Positions 1 to 9,705 of a stretch of DNA of 64,000 bases are shown in pieces. The stretch's first letter is position 1. Every line of letters starts with the position of its first letter. Under the pieces are notes generated by a model that had not been told where the DNA came from, did no database searches, and saw only the letters and a list, made by a program, of their open reading frames with translations. Position numbers and translations under genes: made by a program. This DNA is from Nonomuraea turkmeniaca (GTDB lineage Bacteria; Actinomycetota; Actinomycetes; Streptosporangiales; Streptosporangiaceae): NCBI RefSeq assembly GCF_005889735.1, contig NZ_VCKY01000016.1, forward strand, positions 1 to 64,000, written 5' to 3'.

Positions 1-243
1 CTTCTGATGGCACTGATCTTCTCGGTGATCGGCAGCTTCCAGCTGTTCAACGAGCCGGCGTTGCTGCAGCGCCTGGCCCCCAACGTCATCGACAGCGCCT
101 ACACCCCCAACCTGTACACCTACTCCCTGGCCTTCGTCAGCCAGGACGTCAACTACGCGGCGGCCGTCTCCTTCCTGCTCGGGCTCGTCATCGTCGTGGT
201 GTCGTACACCGTCCAGCTCGCCGTCGCCCGGAGGAGAAGATGA
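1..243 (+). CDS. Carbohydrate ABC transporter permease, MalF-type (3' end only)
   Basis: C-terminal about 80 residues of an inner-membrane permease; the rest lies before the window. Two hydrophobic stretches with a short basic tail (VARRRR) and a segment reading QDVNYAAAVSFLLGLVIVVV are typical of the last transmembrane helices of the MalF-like half of a sugar importer. The reading frame is open from base 1, so the ATG at 7 is an internal methionine. The stop overlaps the start of the next permease (ATGA at 240-243), as usual for a MalF/MalG pair. The sugar cannot be told from this fragment; the GH42 gene directly downstream suggests a galactoside. Confidence 0.85.
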   Translation, partial: LLMALIFSVIGSFQLFNEPALLQRLAPNVIDSAYTPNLYTYSLAFVSQDVNYAAAVSFLLGLVIVVVSYTVQLAVARRRR

Positions 244-1151
244 CCGTCACCGCAACGGCGCCGCCCCGGGCCACGGCCGGCGCCGCCCACTCCGCCGCAG
301 CGGGCCGGCGTCGTAGCCCGGTGCTCACGTTGGGGATGCTCGCCGTCCTGGTCTACTTCCTGCTGCCGCTGTTCTGGCTGGTGGTGGCGGCCACGAAGAC
401 CACCGGCGCGCTGTTCTCCAGCTTCGGGCTCTGGTTCGGAGGTGACTTCGCGCTGCCGGCCAACGTCCGGAACGTCTTCACCGCTGACGGCGGAGTGTAC
501 GTCCACTGGCTGCTCAACACGGGGATGTACGCGCTGGTGAGCGCGGGCGGCGCGGCGCTGCTGGCCGCCCTGGGCGGCTACGGGTTCGCCAAGTTCGCCT
601 TCCGCGGCAACAGGCTGCTGTTCGGAACCGTCCTCGGCGCGATCATGATTCCCAGCACCGCCCTGGTCATTCCCACATACCTGATCTTCTCGAACGTCGG
701 GCTGGTGAACACGCCCTGGGCGATCATCCTGCCCTCGCTGGTGAACCCGTTCGGGCTCTACCTCATGCGGGTGTACGTCGAGGAGGCGGTGCCCGACAGC
801 CTCCTGGAGGCGGCCCGCATCGACGGGGCCGGCGAGTTCCGGATCTTCCGCCAGGTGGTGCTGCGCCTGCTCGCGCCGGGCTTCGTCACCGTGCTGCTCT
901 TCACGCTCGTCGCCACCTGGAACAACTACTTCCTGCCGCTGATCATGCTCAACGACCCCTCCCTCTACCCCGTCACCGTCGGCCTGGCCAACTGGGCCGG
1001 GCGGGCGTCGGTGGGTGGAGGCGGCACCGGCGACGTCATCCCCCTGGTGGTCACCGGCTCACTGTTGTCCATCATCCCGCTGGTCGCGGCGTTCCTGATG
1101 CTCCAGCGCTACTGGCAGAACGGCCTCACCGCCGGCGGGGTCAAACAATGA
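240..1151 (+). CDS. Carbohydrate ABC transporter permease, MalG-type
   Basis: A 303-residue membrane protein, the second permease of a CUT1 sugar importer. After a basic N-terminus it has about six hydrophobic segments. Near residues 180-205 it carries the EAA loop (EAARIDGAGEFRIFRQVVL) that contacts the ATPase, and it ends with the MalG-like tail RYWQNGLTAGGVKQ. The start overlaps the stop of the upstream permease by 4 bp and its own stop overlaps the GH42 start by 4 bp, so transport and hydrolysis are translationally coupled. No ATPase is encoded here; many actinobacterial CUT1 systems share an MsiK-type ATPase encoded elsewhere. Confidence 0.93.
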   Translation: MTVTATAPPRATAGAAHSAAAGRRRSPVLTLGMLAVLVYFLLPLFWLVVAATKTTGALFSSFGLWFGGDFALPANVRNVFTADGGVYVHWLLNTGMYALVSAGGAALLAALGGYGFAKFAFRGNRLLFGTVLGAIMIPSTALVIPTYLIFSNVGLVNTPWAIILPSLVNPFGLYLMRVYVEEAVPDSLLEAARIDGAGEFRIFRQVVLRLLAPGFVTVLLFTLVATWNNYFLPLIMLNDPSLYPVTVGLANWAGRASVGGGGTGDVIPLVVTGSLLSIIPLVAAFLMLQRYWQNGLTAGGVKQ

Positions 1152-3250
1152 ACGAAACGAAGGGAACATACGTGTCGCGAGTGCTCTTCGGTGCCGCCTA
1201 CTACCCCGAATACCACCCCAGTGAGCTGCTGAAGACCGACCTGGACCTGATGGCCGAGGCGCGCTTCTCCGTCATCCGGGTCGGCGAGTCCGTCTGGTCG
1301 ACCTGGGAGCCCGAGAACGGGCGCTTCAACCTGGACTGGCTCCAGCCCACGCTCGACGGCGCGCACGAGCGCGGCATCGGCGTCATCCTCGGCACCCCGA
1401 CCTATGCCGTGCCGCCCTGGCTCGCCCGCCAGTACCCCGAGATCGCCGGCGAGCGGGGCTCGGGACGGCGCATCCCGTGGGGCGCCCGCCAGGAGATGGA
1501 CTTCACCCACCCGGCCTACCGCTTCCACGCCGAGCGGATCATCCGGCGCATCGTGGAGCGGTACGCCGGGCACCCGGCGGTGATCGGCTTCCAGGTGGAC
1601 AACGAGCCAGGCCCGGTGCTGCTGCACAACCACGGCGTCTTCCAGCGCTTCGTTGATCACCTGCGCGACCGCTACGGCGACGTGGAGACGCTCAACGAGG
1701 AGTGGGGCCTGGTCTACTGGTCGCATCGGCTGTCGACCTGGGCCGACCTGTGGACGCCGGACGGCAACGCGCAACCGCAGTACGAGCAGGCCTGGCGCCG
1801 CTTCCAGGTTGAGCAGGTCACCGAGTTCATCGCCTGGCAGGCGGATATCGTGCGCGAATACGCCAGGCCGGACCACTTCGTCACCACCTGCATCTCCTAC
1901 GACCGGCCGGCGGTGGCCGACGACGAGTTGACCCGGCACCTCGACGTCACCGCCGGCAACCCGTACTACGCCATGCAGGACGGTCTCGCGCTGCCCGCCG
2001 GGGGGAGCGGCCCGCAGCAGTGGGCCACCCACGACACCTGGGCGTTCTACCTCAGCGCCGACCGGATGTTCGCCTCACGTCAGGAGCCCTTCCTGGTCAC
2101 CGAGACCAACGCGCAGGCCATCGGTCCGTCGTGGATGAACCAGCCCGCGTACGACGGTCAGTGGCGGCAGGCCGCCTGGGCGCTCGTCTCGCGCGGCGCG
2201 AACATGATCGAGTACTGGCAGTGGCGCACCCTGGTCTTCGGCACCGAGACCTACTGGGGCGGCGTCCTGCCGCACAGCGGCCGCCCGGGCCGCGTCTATC
2301 GGGAGATCGCCCGGATCGGCGCGGAGCTGGAGACGGCCGGCGAGCTGGTCGCGGGCCTGATCCCGGACGCCGACGTCGCGATGCTCTACTCCATGCCGAG
2401 CAATTGGGCGCTGACCGCCCAGCCGGCTCTGGCACTGCCGGACGGCGGCCCGGACCGGCGTTCCTACCAGGGCATCTTCGACCCGTTCTACCGTGGCGCG
2501 TTCGAGGCGGGCCTCCAGGTACGGGTGCTGCACGCGGCTCAGGCGGTGGCGGCCGAGCCGGGCGAGCTGGCCGCACGGCACCCGGTCCTCGTCGCCGCCG
2601 GTCTGTACGCGGCCGACGACGCCACGCTGGACTGGCTGACGGCCTACGCCGCGGCCGGCGGCCATCTGGTGCTCGGGCCGCGCACCGCGTACGCCGATCA
2701 CGAAGCACGCGCGCGCCGCGAAGTCCAGCCGGCCCGGCTCGCCGAGCCCGCGGGCGTGTCGTACGACGAGTTCAGCAACCTGCCGGCCGACCTGCCCGTG
2801 CAGGCCACGCCTGGCTCACCGCTGAGGCTGCCGTCCGACGCCGCGGGCACCCGATGGGCGGACGGCGCGCACGCGCAGGACGCCGAGGTGCTCGCCGACT
2901 ACCGGCACCCGCACTTCGGCGGGTGGGCGGCCGTGACCACCCGCCCGTACGGCGCGGGCCGCATCACCTACGTCGGCACCATCCCCAACCCCGGCATGGC
3001 CACGGCGCTGTTCCGCTGGCTCGTCCCCGATGCCGGGTCGTGGGGCGGCATGCCGTCGGGCGTGACCTCAACCGGCGCCGTCACGGCGGACGGGCGGCGG
3101 CTGCGCTTCCTGCACAACTGGACCTGGGAGGAGGTCGCCGTCCCGGCACCGACGGCGGTGCGCGACGTGCTCGCCGGCGCCGACCACGCGGCCGGCGCGG
3201 AACTGCGTCTCGGTCCATGGGATGTACGCGTCCTGCTGGAGATGCCATAG
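1148..3250 (+). CDS. Beta-galactosidase, glycoside hydrolase family 42
   Basis: A 700-residue GH42 enzyme that should remove terminal beta-galactose from imported oligosaccharides in the cytoplasm; no signal peptide is seen. The N-terminus has the family hallmark FGAAYYPEYH. The probable acid/base is Glu153 in QVDNEPG and the nucleophile Glu319 in LVTETNAQ, followed by trimerisation-like and C-terminal beta domains at the usual length. The ATG at 1148 overlaps the permease stop. However, a GTG at 1172 (reading VSRVLFGAAYY) has a better spaced AGGGA ribosome site and matches the usual family start, so the true protein may be 8 residues shorter. A second, divergent GH42 lies at 9702. Confidence 0.93.
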   Translation: MNETKGTYVSRVLFGAAYYPEYHPSELLKTDLDLMAEARFSVIRVGESVWSTWEPENGRFNLDWLQPTLDGAHERGIGVILGTPTYAVPPWLARQYPEIAGERGSGRRIPWGARQEMDFTHPAYRFHAERIIRRIVERYAGHPAVIGFQVDNEPGPVLLHNHGVFQRFVDHLRDRYGDVETLNEEWGLVYWSHRLSTWADLWTPDGNAQPQYEQAWRRFQVEQVTEFIAWQADIVREYARPDHFVTTCISYDRPAVADDELTRHLDVTAGNPYYAMQDGLALPAGGSGPQQWATHDTWAFYLSADRMFASRQEPFLVTETNAQAIGPSWMNQPAYDGQWRQAAWALVSRGANMIEYWQWRTLVFGTETYWGGVLPHSGRPGRVYREIARIGAELETAGELVAGLIPDADVAMLYSMPSNWALTAQPALALPDGGPDRRSYQGIFDPFYRGAFEAGLQVRVLHAAQAVAAEPGELAARHPVLVAAGLYAADDATLDWLTAYAAAGGHLVLGPRTAYADHEARARREVQPARLAEPAGVSYDEFSNLPADLPVQATPGSPLRLPSDAAGTRWADGAHAQDAEVLADYRHPHFGGWAAVTTRPYGAGRITYVGTIPNPGMATALFRWLVPDAGSWGGMPSGVTSTGAVTADGRRLRFLHNWTWEEVAVPAPTAVRDVLAGADHAAGAELRLGPWDVRVLLEMP

Positions 3251-3283
3251 CCGTCGCTGCGCCATGGCCCATCCGAACGGCGG

Positions 3284-3423
3284 GTGCTGAAGGACCTCAG
3301 CCTGCGCGAGATCGCCGTCCGGCTCATCATCGCCCAGGTGCGGGAAGAAAGACCGGCACCCCCTCGCGCGCCGGCGTCATGCGCATGCTGCGCGACCACA
3401 ACGATTCTTTCGTCGAGGGTTAA
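3284..3423 (+). pseudogene. C-terminal scrap of a serine recombinase/resolvase
   Basis: The DNA reads LSLREIAVRLIIA in one frame and then, after a frame change near 3340, KTGTPSRAGVMRMLRDH followed by a stop at 3421-3423. Both pieces match the helix-turn-helix tail of resolvase-family recombinases (the usual pattern is REIAxRLxIxxGKKxGxxPSxAxVMRML). Only about 45 residues survive and the catalytic domain is missing, so it is a relic of a mobile element lying between the GH42 gene and the next sugar operon. Confidence 0.6.
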
Positions 3424-3516
3424 CCGTTCGAGTAGGTCGTCGACGCGCTTGTGGATCGGCAGCGCGGGGCCCTGAAGGGAACCGTGCCGGCCGCGGGCCA
3501 GAGCCGGGAAGCTCAC
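3408..3516 (-). pseudogene. N-terminal scrap of a GH3 beta-glucosidase
   Basis: On the minus strand the sequence reads PALPIHKRVDDLLERLTLDER. This is the characteristic opening of GH3 enzymes (PxxxRVDDLLxRMTLEEKxxQ). Homology stops at about 3408, where it runs into the resolvase relic on the other strand. The rest of the roughly 800-residue enzyme is absent. It suggests that a beta-glucosidase once belonged to this island and was cut by the recombinase element or by deletion. Confidence 0.5.
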
Positions 3517-3666
3517 GTGTCAGACCTCTGAGCAGGCTCGATGGAAGTGTGGTCAGCGAAGCTGTCACGAACCTGCCGGGCTGTCAATGCCTCCCAGAAA
3601 GGAAATTTTCGTTTAAAAACGTCCCTTGTGTTGCCCGAAACATGTCATTAGTCTCGCGGCAACATA

Positions 3667-3676
3667 GAAGCGCTTC
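3667..3676. promoter_or_regulatory. Palindromic operator candidate upstream of the sugar-binding lipoprotein
   Basis: Perfect 10-bp palindrome GAAGCGCTTC, 25 bp before the ATG of the solute-binding gene at 3702. It has the central GCGC and symmetric arms of LacI-family operators; the Streptomyces CebR site, for example, is built on GAGCGCTC. The local LacI gene (7181) is broken, so control may be lost or exerted by another family member. Confidence 0.5.
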
Positions 3677-3701
3677 GACGACTTCGAAGGGTAAACCCCC
3701 C

Positions 3702-5366
3702 ATGAAACCCGAGTTGAACCGCAGAAGCTTCATCGGTGCCGCCGCGATGGCTCCTCTCCTCGCCGCCTGCGGCGGCGCACCCCAGCAGAAGCAGAAGGTC
3801 GGCACGAACACCAAGACCGGGCTCCGGGCGGCGCTCCCGTCCTACGTGCCGAGCACCTCCGTCAAGGCGGACATCGCCTCCGTCACCGGCTCCGGCGGAG
3901 CGGTGACCGAACCCGCCTTCCTGTCCTACCCCTCCGGCGGGATCGCCACGGTCCAGGGCGTGCCGGGCAAGGGCGGCAGCTACACCGCCGTCACCCCGCT
4001 CTGGGGCACGGTGCCGCCCGCGAACAACTCCTTCTACCAGGCCATGAACAAGGCCCTGGGCGCCACCCTCACCATGAAGCCGGCCGACGGCAACAACTAC
4101 GACACCATCGTCACGCCGATGGCGGCGGCCAAGAAGCTGCCCGACTGGATCCAGCTGCCGAACTGGTGGAACGCCAAGTTCGGCACCGACCGGCTGGTCG
4201 GCACCCAGCTCGCCGACCTGACCCCGTACCTGGCCGGTGACAAGGTCAAGAAGTATCCCAACCTCGCCGCCATCCCCACCGGCGCCTGGCAGGCCTGCGT
4301 GTGGGGCGACAAGCTGTATGGCATCCCCTCCTTCTCCACCAACTTCAGCGTCCCCGGCTACATCACCTACCGGCGGGACATCCTGGAGGCCAAGGGCATC
4401 ACCCCCGACCAGGTGAAGTCCGTCGAGGACTACATGAACCTCGGCAAGGAACTGACCGACGCCAAGCGCGGCGTGTGGGCCTTCGACGACGTCTACACCT
4501 ACATGGGCTTCGCCTGGGACATCCCGCTCAAGTGGAAGGTCGAGGGCGGCAAGCTGTTCCACAAGTACGAGCTGCCGCAGCTGCTCGAGGCGCTCGACTG
4601 GCATTACAAGCTGGCCAAGTCGGGCTACCTCCACCCGGACGCGATCGCCGGACGGAACGCCGACAGCAACGCCCGCTTCTACGCGGGCAAGGTGCTGATC
4701 TCCGGCGGGGGCGCCGGCGGCTGGCACCTCGCCGACTACGAGTCGGGCGTCGCCGCCGACAAGAACTACCGGCGGGGCGCCTTCGACTACATCTCCCACG
4801 ACGGCAAGAGCCCCGGACGCATGTACATGGGCGAGGCGGCCCGCATCATCAGCTACCTCAACATCAACCTGAAGCCGGAGCAGATCGAGGAGTGCCTGGC
4901 GATCGCCAACTACCTGGCGGCGCCGTACGGCTCGGCCGAGTACACGCTGATCAACTTCGGAGCGGAGGGCGTCCACCACACGATGAAGGACGGCGTGCCG
5001 ACCGCGACCGAGGACGGCAAGAAGTTCGTCCAGGCCTCGACCTTTCCCTTCCTGGCCTCGCCACCCTTGGTCATCAGCAACCCCGGCGCCGACCAGGTCA
5101 CCAAGGACTACGCGGCCTGGCAGGCCAAGAATGTTAACGCTCTCATCAAGCCGGTGTTCTGGAACATGAACATCAGCATGCCCCAGCAGATCTCCCTGCT
5201 GGAGACCTCGCAGGCCATCGACGACGCCATCAAGGACTGCTACCACGGCAAGAAGACGGTCGCCGAGGTCAAGGACGTCATCGACTCCTGGAAGAAGAGC
5301 GGCGCCGATCGGCTCAAGGGCTGGATGACCGAGAACGTGCTGAACAAGTACGGCACGGGCCAGTGA
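3702..5366 (+). CDS. Carbohydrate-binding lipoprotein of an ABC importer
   Basis: A 554-residue extracellular substrate-binding protein. The start at 3702 gives a signal peptide with a twin-arginine-like NRRSF and a lipobox LLAAC, so the mature protein should be lipid-anchored at the Cys near residue 26. The open frame extends further upstream to 3549, but that extension lacks protein-like content and would bury the signal. The length and features such as WIQLPNW and YPNLAAIPTGAW fit the long LplA/YtcQ-type binding proteins that partner LplB/LplC permeases for complex oligosaccharides. It is first in the operon with 5363 and 6277. Confidence 0.9.
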   Translation: MKPELNRRSFIGAAAMAPLLAACGGAPQQKQKVGTNTKTGLRAALPSYVPSTSVKADIASVTGSGGAVTEPAFLSYPSGGIATVQGVPGKGGSYTAVTPLWGTVPPANNSFYQAMNKALGATLTMKPADGNNYDTIVTPMAAAKKLPDWIQLPNWWNAKFGTDRLVGTQLADLTPYLAGDKVKKYPNLAAIPTGAWQACVWGDKLYGIPSFSTNFSVPGYITYRRDILEAKGITPDQVKSVEDYMNLGKELTDAKRGVWAFDDVYTYMGFAWDIPLKWKVEGGKLFHKYELPQLLEALDWHYKLAKSGYLHPDAIAGRNADSNARFYAGKVLISGGGAGGWHLADYESGVAADKNYRRGAFDYISHDGKSPGRMYMGEAARIISYLNINLKPEQIEECLAIANYLAAPYGSAEYTLINFGAEGVHHTMKDGVPTATEDGKKFVQASTFPFLASPPLVISNPGADQVTKDYAAWQAKNVNALIKPVFWNMNISMPQQISLLETSQAIDDAIKDCYHGKKTVAEVKDVIDSWKKSGADRLKGWMTENVLNKYGTGQ

Positions 5367-6280
5367 ACGAGGGCCTGACCAGGCGGGACAGACTGCGGCG
5401 CGACCGATCCCTGCTGATCATGGTGGCGCCCGCAGTCGTCCTGCTGCTGATCTTCAGTTACGCGCCGATGGTCGGCGTCATCACCGCCTTCCAGTACTAC
5501 GACCCGCTGATCGGGATCTGGGACAGCGACTGGGCCGGCCTCGACCAGTTCCAGCAGCTCTTCGCCGACTCGCGCTTCTGGCACGCGTTGAGTAACACGC
5601 TCTATCTGAGCTTCGTGCAGCTCATCCTGTTCTTCCCGATCCCGATCGTGCTGGCGATGCTGCTCAACTCGGTGCTCAGCGAGCGGGTGCGCAACTTCGT
5701 CCAGTCCGTCGTCTACCTGCCGCACTTCTTCTCGTGGGTGCTGGTCATCACGATCTTCCAGCAGATGCTGGGCGGCGCGGGCGCGTTCAACCAATGGTTG
5801 CGCTCGAACGATCTGGCCACCTGGGACGTGATGACCAATCCCGACACCTTCGCGCTCCTGGTCACCTTCCAGGGCGTGTGGAAGGAGGCCGGCTGGGGGA
5901 TCATCGTCTTCCTGGCCGCGCTGGCCGCCATCAACCCCGGCTTGTACGAGGCGGCCGCGGCGGACGGCGCCGGGCCATGGCGGCGGATGTGGCACATCAC
6001 CCTGCCGGGCCTGCGCGGAGTGATCGTGCTGATGCTGGTGCTGCGGCTCGGCGGCGCGCTCTCGGTCGGCTTCGAGCAGTTCCTCATCCAGCGCGATGCG
6101 GTCGGCCACGAGGCCGCGGAGGTGCTCGACACCTACGCCTTCTACTACGGCATCGCCACGACGAACTACAGCTTCGGTGCGGCGGCGGGCCTGTTCAAGA
6201 GCGTGATCTCGCTCCTGCTCATCTGGGGCGCCAACAAGCTGGCGCATTCCTTCGGCGAGGACGGGTTGTACCGGAAATGA
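5363..6280 (+). CDS. Carbohydrate ABC permease, LplB-type
   Basis: A 305-residue integral membrane protein starting with GTG at 5363, overlapping the binding-protein stop by 4 bp. It has about six hydrophobic segments. The ATPase-contact loop reads YEAAAADGAGPWRRMWHITLPG at roughly residues 194-215 and contains the EAA motif. It pairs with the next gene as the translocation channel. Long-substrate LplB-like permeases normally accompany long binding proteins such as the one at 3702. Confidence 0.92.
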   Translation: MNEGLTRRDRLRRDRSLLIMVAPAVVLLLIFSYAPMVGVITAFQYYDPLIGIWDSDWAGLDQFQQLFADSRFWHALSNTLYLSFVQLILFFPIPIVLAMLLNSVLSERVRNFVQSVVYLPHFFSWVLVITIFQQMLGGAGAFNQWLRSNDLATWDVMTNPDTFALLVTFQGVWKEAGWGIIVFLAALAAINPGLYEAAAADGAGPWRRMWHITLPGLRGVIVLMLVLRLGGALSVGFEQFLIQRDAVGHEAAEVLDTYAFYYGIATTNYSFGAAAGLFKSVISLLLIWGANKLAHSFGEDGLYRK

Positions 6281-7176
6281 GTCAAAGACCAAGTTGGCAG
6301 GAGCCGCCAACCCTGGCCGGCCAGTCAACCAAGGGCGTCACCCTCGGTGGGGTGCTGCTGATCGTGCTGGTTCCGCTGTGGATCGTGGTGCTGACCAGCC
6401 TGTCCACCAAGGGCGCCATCAACCGGGCCGGCGGCCTGGTGATCTGGCCCGACGGGATCACCTTCGAGGCGTACGAGGAGATGCTGAAGGGCCCGACCGT
6501 GCGCACCGCGCTGCTGGTGAGCCTCGGCATCACCATCATCGGCACGGCGATCTCCATGGTCGTCTCCGTCCTGTGCGCCTACGGCCTGTCGCGATCGGGC
6601 TCGTTCGGGCACCGCTTCATCCTGGTGCTGCTGATCGTGACGATGTTCGTCAGCGGCGGCCTCATCCCGACGTTCCTGGTGGTGACCGGGCTGGGCGGCT
6701 ACGGACAGTGGTGGGCGCTGATCCTCCCGGGCGCGGTCTCGGTCTTCAACATCCTGATCCTCCGCTCCTTCTACTCGAGCACCGCTGCCGAACTGATGGA
6801 CGCGGCCCGGATCGACGGAGCGAGTGACTGGCGGATCCTCTGGTCCGTCATCCTGCCCACCTCGCGGGCGGTGACCGCGGTGATCGCCCTCTTCTACGCC
6901 GTCGGCTACTGGAACTCCTTCTTCAACGTCATGCTCTACATGCCGACGGAGAGCGAGAAGTGGCCGCTGCAATATGTGCTGCTGACCTACGTCAACCGCG
7001 GCGTCGGCATGCCCGGCTCGGTCAACGCCGGTTTCGGCATGGCGCACTCGCAGACCGCGCCGCTGTCCTTGCAGATGGCCGTGGTGGTCCTCACCCTGGT
7101 GCCGCTCGTGATCGTCTATCCGTTCGTCCAGAAGCACTTCCGGACCGGCGTCCTGACCGGCGCCATCAAGGGCTGA
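6277..7176 (+). CDS. Carbohydrate ABC permease, LplC/YtcP-type
   Basis: A 299-residue permease. The start ATG at 6277 overlaps the upstream stop (ATGA); the frame is open further upstream, but only as a shadow of the other permease. It has about six transmembrane segments, the EAA loop MDAARIDGASDWRILWSVIL near residues 172-191, and the tail FRTGVLTGAIKG shared by CUT1 MalG-like proteins. No ATPase gene is linked, implying a shared one elsewhere. A LacI-type gene follows 4 bp downstream. Confidence 0.92.
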   Translation: MSQRPSWQEPPTLAGQSTKGVTLGGVLLIVLVPLWIVVLTSLSTKGAINRAGGLVIWPDGITFEAYEEMLKGPTVRTALLVSLGITIIGTAISMVVSVLCAYGLSRSGSFGHRFILVLLIVTMFVSGGLIPTFLVVTGLGGYGQWWALILPGAVSVFNILILRSFYSSTAAELMDAARIDGASDWRILWSVILPTSRAVTAVIALFYAVGYWNSFFNVMLYMPTESEKWPLQYVLLTYVNRGVGMPGSVNAGFGMAHSQTAPLSLQMAVVVLTLVPLVIVYPFVQKHFRTGVLTGAIKG

Positions 7177-7180
7177 ACGC

Positions 7181-8066
7181 ATGGTGACCATCGCCGATGT
7201 GGCCAAGGCGGCGGGTGTCTCCCCGAGCACGGTCAGCTATGCGCTCAGCGGCAAGCGCCGGGTCTCCGCCGAGACCCGGCGGCGCGTCGAGCGTTCCGTT
7301 CTCGAGCTCGGGTTTCACCCGAACGCGGGCGCCCGGGCGCTGGCGGGCAAGCGCTCGCACATCCTGGCCCTGGCAGTGCCGCTCCGCACCGACGTGTACG
7401 TGCCGATCATGATGGAGATCGCCACCTCCGTCACCGTGGCGGCCCGCAAGCAGGGCTACGACGTGCTGCTGATCACCAACGACGAGGGCCCCGACGGTAT
7501 CCGCCGCCTCGCGGTGAGCGGCCTGGCCGACGGCGTCATCCTCATGGACGTCGAGTTGGACGACAAGCGCATCCCGACGCTGGGAGACCTGCGGACCCAG
7601 GCGGCGCTCATCGGCCTGCCCGACGACCCCCGAGGACTGTCCTGCGTCGACCACGACTTCTCCGCCGCCGGCGCGCTGTGCGCGGATCATCTGGCCGACC
7701 TGGGCCACCGTGACATCGCCTTCATCGGTTACGGCTCCGGTATCTACCGGCGGCACGCGGGATACGCCGAGCGCACCCTCGCAGGGTTCCGCGCGCGTGC
7801 GAAGGAGCGCGGTCTGCGTTTCCTGCACCGTCCATGCGAGGGAACCTATGAGGGCACCGCAGGCACGCTCGGCCGCATCCTGTCCGACAGGCCGCACACG
7901 ACCGGCTTCGTCGTGCAGAACGAGGGAGCCATCGGTCGAGCAGGTCATGTCCCGGATCTCCGCATCCACGCGCGGCGAGCAGCCCACCGACGAACTCGTG
8001 CTGCTCAGCCCCACCCTGACCGTCCGTCAGAGCACCGGACCGGTCCCGGAACACAGCCTCATCTAG
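7181..8066 (+). pseudogene. LacI-family regulator with internal deletion and frameshift
   Basis: The N-terminus is a good LacI protein. The helix-turn-helix TIADVAKAAGVSPSTVSYAL is at residues 3-22, followed by the effector-binding domain up to TTGFVVQNEGAI at about 7930. The next in-frame residues are junk. In the +1 frame the text resumes as VEQVMSRISAS...LSPTLTVRQSTGP and stops at 8066, which is the normal C-terminal end of a LacI protein. About 50 codons of the core domain (the GFDD-like stretch and hinge-contacting helix) are missing. The read-through frame continues into the next gene, making a false fusion. Regulation of the preceding importer is probably altered. Confidence 0.8.
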
Positions 8067-8077
8067 GAGCACTTCGT

Positions 8078-9705
8078 ATGTCCCCGCATTTCCGCGACCT
8101 CGGCGAGGCCCTGGAATGGCGTGCCAAGGGTGAGACCCTGCGCGTCGAGGCGTGGGGCCCGGACGCCGTCCGCGTCCGGGCCACCCCTGGTGGCCCCCTG
8201 CTCGACGACCTTCCCGGGGCGCTGCTCGACACGCCGCCACCCGGCGCCAAAGCGCGGATCAGCATCTCAGAGCACCACGCGACCGTGGTCAACGGTGCTC
8301 TGACCGTCCGCGTGGACGCCGACAGCGAGGAACGACTCACCCCCGAGCTCCCGGCGACCGCCGGGCGGCTCACCTTCCTGCGTACCGAAGACGGGGCCGA
8401 ACTGCTCGCCGAGCAACCCGCCCACTTCTGGTGGCCGGGACCCCGGCTCCACACCGCGACCGGGAACGGCTACCACCGGCTGGAGCAGCGCTTCCGCGCC
8501 TACCCCGGCGAGCGGATGTACGGCCTGGGCCAGCACACCCACGGCCTGCTCGACCAGAAGGGCGCGGTCATCGACCTGGTCCAGCGCAACGGCGAGGTCT
8601 CGATCCCGCTGCTGGTCTCCGACCGCCGTTACGGGCTGCTGTGGAACTCGCCCGCCATCGGCCGCGTGGAGCTGGCTGAGACCGGAACCCGCTGGGTCGT
8701 CGACAGCGCCCGCCAGATCGACTACTGGGTGACCGCCGGCCGGCCGGCCGACGTGCTGCGGCGCTACGCCGACGCGACCGGCCACACACCCGAACTGCCC
8801 GAGTGGGCCTCGGGGTTCTGGCAGTGCAAGCTGCGATACCGCACCCAAGAAGAGCTGCTGGAGGTCGCCCGGGAGTACAAGCGGCGCGGCCTGCCGCTGT
8901 CCGTGATCGTCTGCGACTTCTTCCACTGGACCCACCTGGGGGAGTGGCGCTTCGACCCCGCCGAGTGGCCCGACCCGGCCGCCATGGTCCGCGAGCTGGA
9001 CGAACTCGGCGTCAAACTGATGGTCTCGATCTGGCCCTCCGTCAGTCCGGTCAGCGCGAACTACGCGCCGATGCTGGACCAGGGCCTGTTCATCGGTACC
9101 GAGTACGGGCCGGTCGCGCACGCCGACTGGCCGGACAAGGGGCTCGGCGCCTACTCCGCCCAGGTCGCCTTCTACGACGCCACCAACCCCGAGGCGCGCG
9201 CCTACGTCTGGGAGCGCATCAGGCGCCACTACCACGACCTGGGCGTCAAGGTCTTCTGGCTCGACGCGGGCGAGCCGGAGCTCAAGCCCGGGCACCAGCA
9301 GGGCCTGCGGTATCACGCCGGCCCGGGTCTCGAGGTCGACACCATGTACCCGCGAGAGAACGCCCGCATGGTCCATGACGGCTTGCGCGCGGCGGGCGAG
9401 GACGAGATCGTCTCGCCCAACCGCTCCTCCTGGGCAGGCGCGCAGCGGTACGGCGCCGCGCTGTGGTCGGGCGACATCGACACCGACTTCGCCTCCCTCC
9501 GCACCCAGATCAAAGCCGGTCTGAACGTCATGATGTCCGGCATCCCGTGGTGGACCACCGACATCGGCGGCTTCCACGGCGGCGACCCCGACGACCCGGC
9601 CTACCGCGACGTCCTGGTGCGCTGGTTCCAGTACGGCGCCTTCTGCCCGCTGTTCCGCCTGCCCGCGACGGAGCCCGGCTCCCGATCCGAAAGGACCAGC
9701 CATGA
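8078..9705 (+). pseudogene. GH31 alpha-glycosidase (alpha-xylosidase-like), C-terminal part deleted
   Basis: Starts at ATG 8078 after an AGGAG site. The N-terminal beta-sandwich and the (beta/alpha)8 barrel are present. The predicted nucleophile is Asp396 in WLDAGEPE and the acid/base Asp466 in WSGDIDTDF, followed by TTDIGGFHGG. At about 9660 (GAFCPLFRL) the frame breaks. The expected terminal piece RDGARLPIRKDQP then appears in the next frame and stops at 9705, exactly overlapping the next ATG. About 100-200 residues of the end of the barrel and the proximal C-terminal domain are therefore missing. In intact form it would clip alpha-xylosyl or alpha-glucosyl ends, for example of xyloglucan oligosaccharides; as written it is unlikely to fold. 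Confidence 0.8.

Noticed and set aside
3648-5246. 532-codon minus-strand frame
   Set aside because: Shadow of the solute-binding lipoprotein; its Gly/Val/Asp-rich text has no domain.
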